Source of the DNA: Acanthaster planci
Lineage: Eukaryota; Echinodermata; Asteroidea; Valvatida; Acanthasteridae
DNA: 39,629 nt
Direction of reading: 5' to 3'
Assembly (NCBI RefSeq): GCF_001949145.1
Contig: NW_019091599.1
Span: 277,383 to 317,011, forward strand
Below are positions 11,919 through 22,320 of this stretch, in pieces. Within the stretch, counting starts at the first letter, position 1. Every line of letters begins with the position of its first letter. The notes under the pieces are model-generated. The model worked only from the letters and a program-made list of their open reading frames with translations. It ran no database searches and was not told where the DNA came from. The translations under genes and the position numbers were made by a program.

Positions 11919-12696
11919 GGCACTGGTCTATCATCGAGATAGGAATATGCCTGTCACGAGTCCAAGCCAGATATGGACTCAGTATTAGGAAGAAACATTG
12001 AAAAGGACACAGCAGGAAGGAAATACCTGGAGTTATGTGTCGTCTAAGGAATGGGAGTCGATGGTGGAGCACATTAGGTAACTGTGACAGCAGACAGTTG
12101 CTAAGTATGATTGAAAACTGCAGTTCCGAGTCTCATAGTAGAAGAAAAGAATCGTTACTGCACTTACTGGTCTTTGAATTGAACCACTACAATGTACACT
12201 GTTCATCCTGCCTTGAGTAGTGGGGAACTGTTTGCTGCTAATGTAGATGTTAGGGATATTAGGGATCTAGGAAGGTCTGAACAACACAAAGAGAATTGTC
12301 TTTCCTGGCCAATTCTGACAGAATTACCGGCAGTAAGGTTAACAGAGAGGTATGTACATGTAGGTCTTACATGTCTGACATTTTTACCCTGTTGGAAGGA
12401 GACGAAAAGGGTTGTCTGCGACTAAGACCTGAAGACGAGTGGGTCTGGCGCAGGACAACAGTAGCTAGATGTTCCATGTGAAGGAAGGGACAGCAATGCA
12501 CAGAGTCTGTTGTCAGGTACCTAAGGAACTGACTAGGTCACATTGTGATGAAGTGTCTATTCTACTGCGTGAATCTTTCTCTGACAGCAAGCATATGTAT
12601 TAGTTAAAGGAGTTGTTGGCCTCGAGATGTGGATTACCTTCGGGTTAATCTCAAAGTCCAATGTTCATAAGAACAACTGTCTATTGAGGAGGCCAA

Positions 12697-12769
12697 GGCG
12701 TAGGGAAAGCATACCTCCGTAGTGATTTATCTGGCGTAGGGAGGGCGTACCACTGTAGTGATTTATCCG
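12697..12769. repeat. 36 bp tandem duplication
   Basis: Two head-to-tail units start at 12697 and 12733, each beginning GGCGTAGGGA and ending GTAGTGATTTATC(T/C), with a few differences. Lies inside DIRS copy C; no function inferred. Confidence 0.7.
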
Positions 12770-14427
12770 GTGAAGCTACAATGTGATAACCAACGTTAGA
12801 GAGTCCGCCCTGAATGAAGTAGAGGAACTTGAATTTGGAATGGGAATCAAACAATTTAAGTCCAAAAAAGTCTGGGTTGAATCTGACAAGGGTTGAGCTA
12901 CTTTAAGAGGAACCCCATGTACATGCAATAACTACGTGTGTCAACAGAGATAGTAATTCAATGAGTTTGGCTGAACCAACAGGCAGACATAAATCCAAGA
13001 GGGTAGCCGAACGAACAGACACAGGTATTCATCTGATTGAAGAGGTGTCTCCAAACCTTACTACTATAGTAGGTAGCAAAGTAAGTAAAGTATCTAAAAT
13101 TGATCACGAAGATACCTGAGAATTAGGTAGCCATTAGCGTCAGGTCTAGGGAACAAGGCAGCGTTGAAGTTCCTTTTTGGTCTGTATCTCCCTACGTTGC
13201 CTGTGAGAATTGTGGAGAGGGCAGAGCAGAATTTGGCCATTGTGTGGAACGGTGAGGGAAGAAGAACTGTGGTAGAGCTTGTTCCCAAAATCCTTCGTGA
13301 CCACTGGTTAGTTTGTGAAAGGGCAGGCTTACACTCATCCCTGAACAAAGGTTTTAAAGGGAGGTGTAAATAGAGGTGACACTTTTTGTTTGAAACCCCA
13401 AGTACGAGTGTTATTTGCCCTGGATAAGGACTGACCTCATCTTTATCGGGTAAGGAATTGTTGCCGGAAGACTAGTTAAGAGTGGCAGATGACGTCACTG
13501 TATTGAAGAACTTCGGGCATTTAAACAGCATAAATGGGAGATTAAAGTCAGACTGCATAAATCCGAAAGGATGAAAAGTTGGGAGTCATGAATGGAGCGT
13601 CCATGCAAAAACTTAAAATCATTAATAGTACTGCATGACGGAAATACAGTGATCATATTTTGCATTCAGAATCAGAAAAAGTGCAGACATAAGTACCCTT
13701 TCGAAAGTCCAAATCAATTTCATTTCAATGAATAGAGATTGTTCATCGAATATCAAAAATGATACCAGTCAAGTAAAGCTCTTTGTTTCAATCACGCGGG
13801 GCGTAATTGGAAGAGATAACACAAGGTATCATTTTGACAAAATTTGCGGCCGACAGAAGACCCACTTTTGTTGGAACTCGCAACAGTTACAGTAACTACA
13901 TCTAGACATGCCCACAAGGGGAGAACTCATAGAAGATACAGTACACATGTATGAAATTTGGACACGCCTACATCGGAAGATCTCGTGTGCGGACAGTGAA
14001 CTTGGCTGGTACGGACGCCGTCTTGTTGGGTTGTGGAGGTTGTAGTAGCCAGGTAGGCTACACTCCACGGTCCCTGGTGAGTTCTTGCTGTGTGTCCCGG
14101 CACCGTGAGCCGAGGAATCATCAGGCGGGCCTGACCCGGTGGAACGATGGGGCCCAACCTGGTGTTGTCAGTATGAGGCCGACTAGATGTCTGGTCGGCC
14201 AAGACTACCGAGGATGTGGCCTTGCGTGCTGCACAGCTACGATGGCAGGTAACCATTGTGGGCCGCGGGGGGAGGGGAGGAGAGGAACCCTGTTGGCCCG
14301 CTGGCTTTTCTGAGTCATAGGTTGTCAATCAGCCTCGTTGCATCTTAGGCAGTCGGTGGAGGCACTGGCTCGGTTGACTAGGTTGTCTATTGGAGGGCGG
14401 AGAGATAGAATGGTCATAAGTCAAGAA

Positions 14428-14468
14428 GTCCCGGGGGGGGGGGGNAATGTCCCGGGGGGGGGGGGGAA
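14428..14468. repeat. duplicated poly-G tract with an unresolved base
   Basis: Two runs of 13 or more G, each preceded by GTCCC, sit about 21 bp apart and the first ends in an N at 14445. The N marks an assembly or base-calling ambiguity in a homopolymer. The true G-run lengths are unreliable. Confidence 0.85.
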
Positions 14469-15206
14469 TCTGACAACCGTGGAATCCAGTGTCGCAGTTA
14501 AGGCTGGAGTCCTTCTCAGAGCCGCTTAGGATACACTCACGCTTACAGAGCGTTCACTCATGCGGCTTGGCCTTGCCTTTATTCCGTAAGAGAATGAGGG
14601 CAAGAGATCAGGGCTCGATCTAGCCACATCAGTCAGCTCCATGCACGACTGTCGAGCAGGAGGTACATCCCCTTAGGGACCCCCCCACTCGTGGCTAAGG
14701 CTTACATCCTTGTCAGAGCCATATATACAAGTGAATCACTAATGCGGCCAGGCCTTGTCCCCATCCTACCGCTTTATCGAGAATCGCCCACTCAAGTGGT
14801 TAGTCCTTTATCCACAACAGCTGCTTAAATAAGGGAATGCCCGCTCAAGCGGTTAAAAGGGAAAACTGCTAAAAATTACAATTCGCCCTCTCATGCAACT
14901 AGGGCTGTGTGGATTATATGGGCCACTAACGTGTGAATGCGCCCATTCAAGCAGCAAGGCCTATGGGGAATGTAGGGTTGACCGTTCCTCGTGACACCAA
15001 CGGTAAAGACCTGCAAAAGCAAATACAGAGAAAAGAAAAGGGCACCAAAAACATGGAAATAGCACCCTTACCAATAAAATTATAATCTCATAAGGTAAAG
15101 TTTTTCAGGATGGATGATTCAAGTCAACACAGAACCATGAGGGGAAAATGGAACTCGAAAAACTCAAACATGTCTAAAAGACACGTCCATTGCGATAGGG
15201 CACTGA

Positions 15207-15357
15207 CAAAAGAAGGACGAACATGGCGGCATGACCGCAATGCGTTGAGGAAGGTCAAGGTGCACCATGGATGATCAAGTCTTTTCAGCGAATAGCTATA
15301 CGCGCATAAGAAATCTGCACATGTAGTGACTGTTTGGGTAGGTACACCGCCGTAGAC
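15207..15357. repeat. right ITR of DIRS-like copy C
   Basis: Runs from AAAAGAAGGACGAACATGGC to GGTAGGTACACCGCCGTAGA(C), inverted relative to 11598-11778. It is also an imperfect inverted copy of the left ITR of copy A, which starts only about 13 bp further on. Confidence 0.75.
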
Positions 15358-15370
15358 ATCATAATTTCAT

Positions 15371-15560
15371 CAACCACATTAAGTGTTGGTCAGGTCTACT
15401 AAAGAGTACCTAACCAACAGTTACTACATATGCAAATTTCCCCGGCGCCTATTATTTATTCATTGAAAAGATTTGATCACCCGCGGTGTACCCTGACCTC
15501 CCCCAATGCAACACGGCCTCGCCGCCATGATTGTCCTTTTTGAAAGCAACTCAAAAGGTT
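15371..15560. repeat. left ITR of DIRS-like copy A
   Basis: Diverged left terminal repeat: GTCTACTAAAGAGTACCTA, CCAACAGTTACTACATATGC, then a CATTGAAAAGATTTGATCAC segment and GCCGCCATGATTGTCC. It is inverted relative to the copy A right ITR at 24241-24362 and to the copy C right ITR just upstream. Confidence 0.68.
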
Positions 15561-15591
15561 GGAGCCAGAGTGGGGAGGACAGGTGGAAGAG

Positions 15592-15700
15592 GACTGTTTG
15601 GGTAGGTATTCTCTAGTAGACTCGACCCACACTTACTGTGGGGGAGAAGTCTACGCACTCTACCTACCCAAACAGTCACTACATATACAGAGTAGCACCA
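15592..15700. repeat. ICR of DIRS-like copy A
   Basis: First half GACTGTTTGGGTAGGTATTC ... CTTACTGTGGGGGAG complements the left end. Second half GTCTACGCACTCTACCTACC ... AGTCACTACATATAC complements the right end. It is closely similar to the copy C ICR at 11822-11918. Confidence 0.72.
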
Positions 15701-15836
15701 GTCTAGGTCAGGGGTTGGCAACAACACAGGTTATGCCTAGAATACACTTTCACATATAAACAAGGAAGAGTGTATAAATTTAAGAAATAATGAATCAACT
15801 TCAAGAGGACTTGTCGTCCGTACATCCTAAAGGAGG

Positions 15837-16124
15837 TCACTTTGACATCTGCACTGTGGACAGTAGGATTCCCCTGCCATTTGCGGTGTTGCTCTGCAGG
15901 ACATCCATCCAAGTAGCAGGAGGCAGAGGGAGACTTCCAACATGAAGCTTTGCATATGTCTGCAATGTTAACGTCTCAGGAGTAAGACCAAGGTGCAGAT
16001 ACTGCTCTTTCATAATGAACCCTGATGCAGTGTTGACTATGTTGATCAGAGCTTGACGGCTAGACTGGATTAGTAAATCTAATGGCCAAGGCCAACTAGT
16101 GGGCAATAGTGACTGACGCTGCAA
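15837..16124 (-). CDS. unidentified ORF in DIRS-like copy A (95 codons)
   Basis: A minus-strand open frame of 95 codons near the inferred 3' end of copy A, between its ICR and the interior. The composition looks protein-like, with a Leu-rich middle (MKEQYLHLGLTPETLTLQTY) and a Pro-containing segment after it. In DIRS elements the tyrosine recombinase is encoded toward the 3' end, so position would allow a recombinase remnant. I cannot see the Arg...His-x-x-Arg...Tyr catalytic set, so this is only positional inference. Copy B does not cover this region, so no second copy is available for comparison. Confidence 0.25.
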   Translation of the reverse strand: MQRQSLLPTSWPWPLDLLIQSSRQALINIVNTASGFIMKEQYLHLGLTPETLTLQTYAKLHVGSLPLPPATWMDVLQSNTANGRGILLSTVQMSK

Positions 16125-17464
16125 GACGGTATGGTCTCGTGATAGTCGTAAGCAACGGGGTTATCGTCTCTCTCATGCTATCGTTTTAGTCAGGTACCAC
16201 TTCAGGACACAAACAGGGCACCAAAGTTAATCCGCATTGTCTCCAGTATGTAAGGAGATGGAGAGTGCAAAGATATCAGAAGGATCAAGTGAGGGAGTCT
16301 GATCCTTCCTAAAGAAGCCAATTGAAGGAATGACGTGAAAACTGTGTGGCTCCAAATGTAGACAGCATTCAGCACTGGGTAAAGCCTGTAGTTTGCTGCC
16401 CTCTCTAGAGGTAATCATTGTCAGGAGAGAGGTCAACCTGACGCTGGTGTACTTAAGGGAGGCATTATTTAAGGCTCAAAGGAAGGACAGGAAAGTATTT
16501 ACAGAACCTAGCTTAGGTCTCGTGACCAGACCAATTTCCCGACAAGGGATGCTGGATGAACATATGAAAAAGGTGATGGAATGCCATGCTGCTAGAGGCG
16601 GTTGAACAGACTTTGAAATTTACCTAGATAACAGGAGAAGAATGAAATAGGTCGGAGACCGAGACACAGACTTCATGTAACCTAAATAGATGTAGTTTCA
16701 GTCTTCATTGAGCAAGGAGTTCCTCACTAAAGGCTTGCTAAGTTGGATGCATAAGTTGTTTTTAGTGGCAGTGTACAACACCGGAACACATGGAAGAGGG
16801 TTGAAGACGTTCATGTCAATTTGAAGGTAAGCCAAGTGCCGTGGTAAGCCGTGTTGGGCGTGGCCACCAGCAAACTGACTGCGACAGAAGACATTGATCA
16901 CTTTCATTCAAGAGTGAAAAAAAAAAGGCTGGTGTAGAGGAGTCAGGCCACATGACAATTGTGATATGAATAATTGAAGGAGCGTCCATAGGAACTCACT
17001 CAGACAAAAAGAGAACTCACTGTAGTACACGTTAAACGTGACAACAGGAAATGGCTAATAATTTCCGCTCACAAAAAAGATATCCATAGACAAAAAACCA
17101 CTTCAATATCCAAAATCGTGCTAAGGATTAACAACTGAAAGCATTTATTTCAGAAACTGACAAGGCGTGATGAAGTACACCTCTTCATTTCAATCACGCT
17201 TGGCGTAATCAGGAGAGAATGCCTGTTTCACCATCGCACTAAAATAGTGGGCTCACAGCAAGCCTACTTTTGATGGACCTCGTAGCAGTCACAGTGAGCA
17301 GATTTTGGACATGCGTACTTTGAAGTAAATGCACTTGGCTGGAGTGCGGTATGGCAAGGCTCCATGGCAGAATTCATGGTCACGTGGAGCCATGTGAGGA
17401 CCACAGATTGGTCATTCCGTGAATCACAGAGTTGTATGTGGTGAGCCGCCATGGAAATAGATTC

Positions 17465-17630
17465 TCACCCCACCTAGAGTGGGATGAGTCTACTACTGCA
17501 TACCTACCACATTACAAATACATATGCATTATTTCCTAGTCCATTACTTCCATTCGCTAAATTCTCGATCACCAGCAGTATGCCCTCACTCACTTGACTC
17601 CTGCGAAGACGGCCGCCATGTTCTTCTTCT
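17465..17630. repeat. left ITR of DIRS element D
   Basis: Starts TCACCCCACCTAGAGTGGGA at the border with copy A sequence and runs to GACGGCCGCCATGTTCTTCT. It is inverted relative to 21567-21691. Confidence 0.8.
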
Positions 17631-17696
17631 TTTTCGACACCCAAAGTGCACCGAGGCTGCAAGGGGAGGGGAGGAGGGAGGTTGGTAATCTGATAG

Positions 17697-17785
17697 GTAG
17701 GCAGTAGTAGACTCATCCCACTCTAGGTGGGTAGAGAGGCCACTGCCTGTAACCTACACAGATTACCAGTACATATGCAGAGTAG
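17697..17785. repeat. ICR of DIRS element D
   Basis: GGTAGGCAGTAGTAGACTCA ... CTAGGTGGG complements the left end; CCACTGCCTGTAACCTACAC and AGATTACCAGTACATATGC complement the right end. It lies next to the left (3') ITR, the usual DIRS1 position relative to an RT on the minus strand. Confidence 0.8.
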
Positions 17786-18119
17786 CACGGAACCAGAGGA
17801 TGGCATGAAGGCGAGAGTGCACTGACAACCCTGAACCCCAGGTGTCATATACAACCTGCAAAGAACAAGAACGACGGATTAGTAAAAGGGTTTACCACTG
17901 ATGACAAAGTTTCAGACACCAAAAGGATTAGGTGTGTGGAAGTCATAAGGGGTCTGCGGGCATAGCGCAGAATTATCTCCAGCTGGTCCCGTCCCAGGTA
18001 ACACCCGGTAGGCTGGTAGAAGATCCGGGTTTCTGGTAGAAAATCTTAAGGAAGCCTGTGGGCAAGCAGTACAGTGGCAGGGATAACCAACCAATGCCCC
18101 AGCTACTCGCGGAACCCTG

Positions 18120-18460
18120 CAGTATGGCGTTGCTGGACCGGACGACAAGCCAAAGTGAGTTGCCCGTGCCACCTGTTTGACGGACTCGCTTACGCCCCAG
18201 AAGGCCAGTAGAAGGGCGTAGATTGGCCAGAGGTTGCTGGGTGCTAGAAGACTGCCTGCAGGGAGCATCCAACATGCTAAGATTGCCCAAGCGGTGTTAC
18301 CAGAACCGGATGGTAAGCCGAGCCACGTCAGCTATAAGTCACCCAAAAGCGCGTCCGTGGGCTTGCTCCACCATGCCCCAGAAGGCCAGTAGGGGGTGCG
18401 TGGACGGGCCAAAGACACTTGAAGAAGGCCCATGGGTGCGGTGCTGATCGACCGGATGTA
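18120..18460. repeat. tandem units of about 145-178 bp in element D
   Basis: The string CCCCAGAAGGCCAGTAG occurs at about 18194 and 18373, and GACCGGA/AACCGGATG-type segments precede or follow each at about 18137, 18304 and 18449. This suggests two to three diverged tandem units. One more CCCCAGAAGGCCAATAG lies at about 20650, in the second long direct repeat. Confidence 0.55.
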
Positions 18461-19005
18461 TCATCCCATATGAGAGGACCAGCCAACAGACTGCTGCAAG
18501 TCGTGAAGAACTCAAAAAAATAACTCGCAATGCAGGTATCGCATGGTCATACTTTGGACCGACTAAAGGGAATAGTAAACCTACGCACTGTCCTATTCCC
18601 TAGGTTAGCAAGGACCGAAACCACTGCACCACTGTCCTTACTAACCAAGCAATCCCTGGCCCGGGAATGGGCGAATTTATACTTGAAGCAGGGTAAAGAG
18701 GAAACTCTCCAAATCTCCCTCTAGAACTTGAATCTAATACACAGAAAGGGAGAAGCAATACCAAAAGAACAAAGAGGAAGCCAAAATTTCCAGCAAAATA
18801 CAAACAGAAATCAACAAGCAAACACATGTCACAGAATAACGAGACAACCATTCTCAAAATAAGATAATCAACAAATATATACAGATAAGTAATGGGAACA
18901 AGCAGAATAAAGAGACAAACATACTCAAATTTATTCTGGAATCATCAAATATATATAGAACAAAGCAAACAGTGCCACCAGGTGAAAACCAACCAAAAAC
19001 ACAGG
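18360..19005. repeat. long direct repeat in element D, left copy
   Basis: About 650 bp matching 20632-21300 in the same orientation. Shared landmarks are CCCCAGAAGGCCA(G/A)TAGGGG, TGCACTGTCCTATTCCCTAG, AACAGAAAGGGAGAA-type sequence and CAGTGCCACCAGG(T/C)GAA. The two copies flank the gag-RT part of element D. Confidence 0.75.
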
Positions 19006-19319
19006 TACGAAAGCAGACCCCAAGAGGTTCCCATTGAATATGGCCATCAGCAATGGACAGTGCTTTAATTTTGCAGCCTTGACGAGCAGTGATGACGGCT
19101 AGAGGAATGGCCACCTTAATACCTTAAAGGTCTCATGTGGAGTCGGTATCTGTCGACCAACTTGAAACACATTTTATCAGATTGTCCATGCGGGCATCCA
19201 CAGAAACAGCCATGCAGCGGTGGAGATCCAGAACAGCCCAGAGAAATGTGGGCATCTGCGACAGAGTTGTTCTTGACTTGTCGTAGTTGATTAGACACCT
19301 GAGACGGGTAAGACCGTGG

Positions 19320-19900
19320 TGGTGGCTGAAATAGCCTTGGCTCTTGAGCGACCCGGGATTAACAAGTCATCCAGGTACTGAAAGATGAGAATGTCACAGC
19401 AACGAAGATAAGCCCCCACTACTTGGACCACTTTGATGAACACTCTCGGTGCAGTGGAAAGACCGAATGGGAGAGTATGAAACTCCTAGGTTTGATCCCG
19501 ATACGAGAAGTGCAGGAACTGGCGATCGTCGGGATAAATAGGTATGTGAAGATAAGCATCCTTCAGGTCTTTGGAGCTGCCTAAGTCGGAGTGGAGATTG
19601 AGCAAAGAACTGTGCAAAGAGTCTTCATCCGGAACCGCCTGGGACAAATGAATTGGTTGAGTGGCCTTAGGTTGAGAATTACTCTCCATTTTCCCACTCT
19701 TTCTTCGGGGTTAGAAAAACGGTGGACCAGAATCCCATGCAAGCATGGAGCACTGTAGTGGAATGATAGCCCGTTTCTGCAGCAGGTTTGCAACTTCCAA
19801 CTCTAAGGTACCATGCTTGGACTGATTTATGGGGATCTGAGTTGGCTGAAACACTGTATTGGATGAAGAGGCACTCGTGAACTCGATGTGACAACCATGT
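19320..19900 (-). pseudogene. DIRS reverse transcriptase of element D, broken
   Basis: Minus-strand RT remnant that would copy retrotransposon RNA into DNA. From about 19793 downward it shows RPLNQFICPRRFRMKT, then DLKDAYLHIPIYPDDRQFLH (fingers/palm). A TAG stop follows at 19488-19486, and then LPFGLSTAPRVFIKVV and DILIFQYLDDLLIPG in the same frame, with the YLDD catalytic box at 19377-19366. The frame shifts near 19690 and again near 19790, so the protein is broken in at least three places. The order and wording of these motifs (LPFGLSTAPRVF, YLDDLL) are typical of DIRS/gypsy-group RTs. It lies downstream of the gag-like ORF on the same strand. Confidence 0.85.
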
Positions 19901-20019
19901 AGAAGAGTATCAAGGACCCATCAGTCTGACGCTATTTTCCCCCATCCCAGAACCCTGTGAAAGTTGGAAGATGGCCACCAATGGGTTCAGGATTGACGAC
20001 TGAAGAGGGAGCGGAACAA

Positions 20020-20540
20020 TCACCTACGCCAACCCCTGAATGACCACGGGGGCGGCGGGTGACACCACGCTGGGCACTGGAGGAAGCCGGAGCTGAGAAA
20101 CATGTCTGCTCCCAAGCAGGTTGCAAAGGCAAGTGAGCATGTCTAAGGAGGCCCTATAGGATGACGCACCAGAGGAGTGGAGTGTTGCGGATGTCTTGGC
20201 AGAGTCGAACGAGAAACACGAGGGCAAGAGTCGGATGGCTGATGAAAGGAGACCTTCCAACCACTGTTGATTCACTTGACCTCACTTTCGAGAAGAGAAG
20301 TAAGCTGGCCCACAAAGATATCGTTAGCAAACAGGGGAAGACTCTTGAGGGCAGAATTAACTGACTCGTAGGGAATATTCATAGCCAGAATAGCTGATTC
20401 CCTAAGTCGTGACAAGAAGAGATATCTTAGCAAACTGCTCAAGCCATGTAAGCAAGGAATCATCGAGGCAATGACAAGCCATAGACACAAGCTCTGGTGA
20501 AATATCAGAGCCTGGGATAGTAACTTGGTAAGGAGGAGAA
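20020..20540 (-). pseudogene. DIRS gag-like region of element D
   Basis: Two adjoining open segments in different frames on the minus strand (20490-20272 and 20275-20024) precede the RT. The first includes SRLRESAILAMNIPYESVNS and LPLFANDIFVGQL; the second is Ser/Pro-rich (RLPPVPSVVSPAAPVVIQG). A leucine-rich helical part with an LP...DLF-like motif, followed by a Ser/Pro-rich tail before RT, is what I expect of the DIRS ORF1 (gag-like) protein. The frame break near 20272 is a decay mutation. Assignment rests mainly on position and on similarity to the gag-like piece at 3180-3105. Confidence 0.5.
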
Positions 20541-20631
20541 AAGAATGCAGCGAATACCCGAGTGAGCAGCTATGTCAACATCCTTTAGAGCTGACTCCAT
20601 TCGCTGGAGATTCTTATCTTGAAATACGTTG

Positions 20632-21300
20632 TGAGCAGACTCCACTACGCCCCAGAAGGCCAATAGGGGGTGCATGGACGGGCCTAAGATGCTCGAAGCT
20701 CGAAGAAGGCCCCTGGGTGCGCAGCTGGCCTTTTTTTATTTCTGAGAACATATATGTATCGAGAAGAACTCAGAGAGTGAACTTATGAGCTCAACAGTAC
20801 AGAAATGGAGCAAATGCGTGTATCGCACGGTCGTACCTCGGACCGACCAAAAGGGAAGGAAAAGTAAACTTATGCACTGTCCTATTCCCTAGGTTAGCAA
20901 GGACCGAAACCACCACACCACTATCCTTACTAACAAAGCGATCCCAGGCCCACAAATGGGTGAACTACTCAGAGAGGAGTGAAGAGCTAACTCTCAAAAT
21001 TTCCCTCTAAAGCTTAAATCTAATGAACAGAAAGGGAGAAATAACACCAAAGAACAAGGAAACGCCAAATTTCTGGCAAAAGAAAAGCAGAAATCAAGAA
21101 GCAAAAACAAATCACAGAATAACAAGACAACTGCTCTCACAGACATCCTGATAAAAATCGATAAATATATACAAAAATGCCACAACTGGAGCAAAGCCAA
21201 TTTAGGTACATACAGACAAGATATGCAAACAAGTAGAGTAAGAGACAAATTTATTATGAAATCAATGAAATATGCACAAGACAGTGCCACCAGGCGAAGT
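20632..21300. repeat. long direct repeat in element D, right copy
   Basis: Right copy of the direct repeat described at 18360-19005, about 2.3 kb away. It lies upstream of the gag-like region in the element's own orientation. Confidence 0.75.
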
Positions 21301-21566
21301 TTAGAAAAAGGAAATACGAAAAATAGGTCGATACAAAATCAGTCTGCCAACCTATGCAAGACTGAAATTATACATGTATATAAAAATAAATATAAAAAAA
21401 TATATGTATACACAAAAGGAAAAAGGAACCGTCTTACTGTTCACAAGAACGAGAATGAACAAACAAATGAGATGATTGAGAAATGACACAAAAAACACAA
21501 GTAGCGAAGGAAAAACTCTGCAAAATTTTCGAAGCCAGACCAAACACGTCCAATTGTAATGGTGCT

Positions 21567-21691
21567 AAAAAAGAGGAAGAACATGACGGCCGCCTTCAAG
21601 GGAGTTGAGTGAGGGCGCACTGCTGGTGATTGAGAATTTAAGAAATAATGCATTTGTATTGGTAATCTGCATAGGTTGCAGGCAGTAGACT
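21567..21691. repeat. right ITR of DIRS element D
   Basis: Runs from AAAGAGGAAGAACATGACGG to GGTTGCAGGCAGTAGACT, inverted relative to 17465-17630, and abuts copy A sequence (GCAAAATTTCTTCCAG). Confidence 0.8.
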
Positions 21692-22254
21692 TGCAAAATT
21701 TCTTCCAGAGGGCCCCTTGGGAAAACGCCAAATTACAGGCTGCTAAGGAGCATGAAAAAACCCCAACAGCTTGAACATTATTAGATTCGGATGCCTGGGG
21801 ATGCGACTGGAGAGACTCAGCGGTAGGTCTGCATCATGATGGCAAATTCACTGGGCCAGAGCTAAAAAAAGATGGGAAGACTGTCCGGAAAATGCTATTT
21901 GTTCGTTTTTGATTGGGTACGGTCATTAGAGATCACCAGGTAAGGCATGGACTCACTTCCCTGTTGCCAGGGTGGGCCTACCAATGGAAGCGAGAGCCAC
22001 CCCAGAAGGCTGTGACGGAGACTCTGGATTGGGTCCTCATACCGATGGTTTATTCACCACAGCAGCGATACGGGAAGTCAGCCTGGGAAGTGCTACTGTC
22101 TGGATGCCCATGCTGTAGATATGTCAGGGGCTATGGGGTATCTCTGTGTAACGGCTGCCTGGATAGGTGGGGCCGTGGCTCATGTTCATCTCCGCAGGGA
22201 GCCTGATGGAGTACCGCAATACAGATAAGACAAGCATTGATAACATAAGGAAAA

Positions 22255-22320
22255 TTTTCAGGATGTATTTTTTTTTTATTTGTTTGTTTGTTTATTTTAT
22301 TTATATTTTTTGGGGGGAGT
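22255..22320. repeat. T-rich low-complexity tract
   Basis: Poly-T followed by (TTTG)n and (TTTA)n runs and a G6 tract. Copy A sequence flanking it is disrupted relative to copy B here, so about 22130-22480 may contain a further insertion whose ends I cannot define. Confidence 0.5.

Larger units (their letters stand above)
11598..15357 (-). mobile_element. DIRS-like element copy C
   Basis: This 3.76 kb element is bounded by ITRs of about 150-180 bp: left 11598-11778, right 15207-15357. Just inside the left ITR is an ICR (11822-11918) whose first half is the complement of the left end and second half the complement of the right end. That layout is specific to DIRS elements. Orientation is inferred as minus because in element D, with the same layout, RT lies on the minus strand and the ICR is at the 3' side. 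Around 13780-13900 it is similar to copy A at about 17190-17310. A minus ORF at 14328-13927, rich in P/T/S/R, may be gag debris. No RT or tyrosine recombinase was recognised, so it is decayed or non-autonomous. It contains a 36 bp tandem duplication and an ambiguous base. Confidence 0.68.
17465..21691 (-). mobile_element. DIRS retrotransposon D nested in copy A
   Basis: A 4.2 kb element with complete DIRS architecture. Left ITR 17465-17630 starts TCACCCCACCTAGAGTGGGA; right ITR 21567-21691 ends GGTTGCAGGCAGTAGACT. The ICR at 17697-17785 joins the complement of the left end (GTAGTAGACTCATCCCACTC) to that of the right end (CCACTGCCTGTAACCTACAC). The minus strand carries gag-like (about 20540-20020) and RT (about 19900-19320) sequence. 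Both borders are fixed by comparison with copy B, where GAAATAGATTC runs straight into ACAAAATTTCTCC (31283-31304). No target duplication is evident, as expected of tyrosine-recombinase integration. The element is dead: RT has an in-frame stop and frameshifts, and no recombinase catalytic residues were seen. An internal direct repeat of about 650 bp flanks the gag-RT part. Confidence 0.85.

Noticed and set aside
13094-13373. Overlapping plus and minus ORFs in DIRS copy C as genes
   Set aside because: Both strands are open over the same segment and neither shows a known motif.
18360-21300. Direct repeats of element D as LTRs of an LTR retrotransposon
   Set aside because: The RT between them has DIRS-type motifs, the repeats do not begin TG and end CA with a primer site or polypurine tract that I can see, and the unit is already bounded by ITRs with an ICR.
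21784-21920. Plus-strand reading beginning DSDAWG, resembling a DIRS RNase H segment (TDAS..GWG)
   Set aside because: The orientation is opposite to that inferred from the ICR position. The homologous DNA in copy B has a better open frame on the minus strand, and stops interrupt the plus reading.
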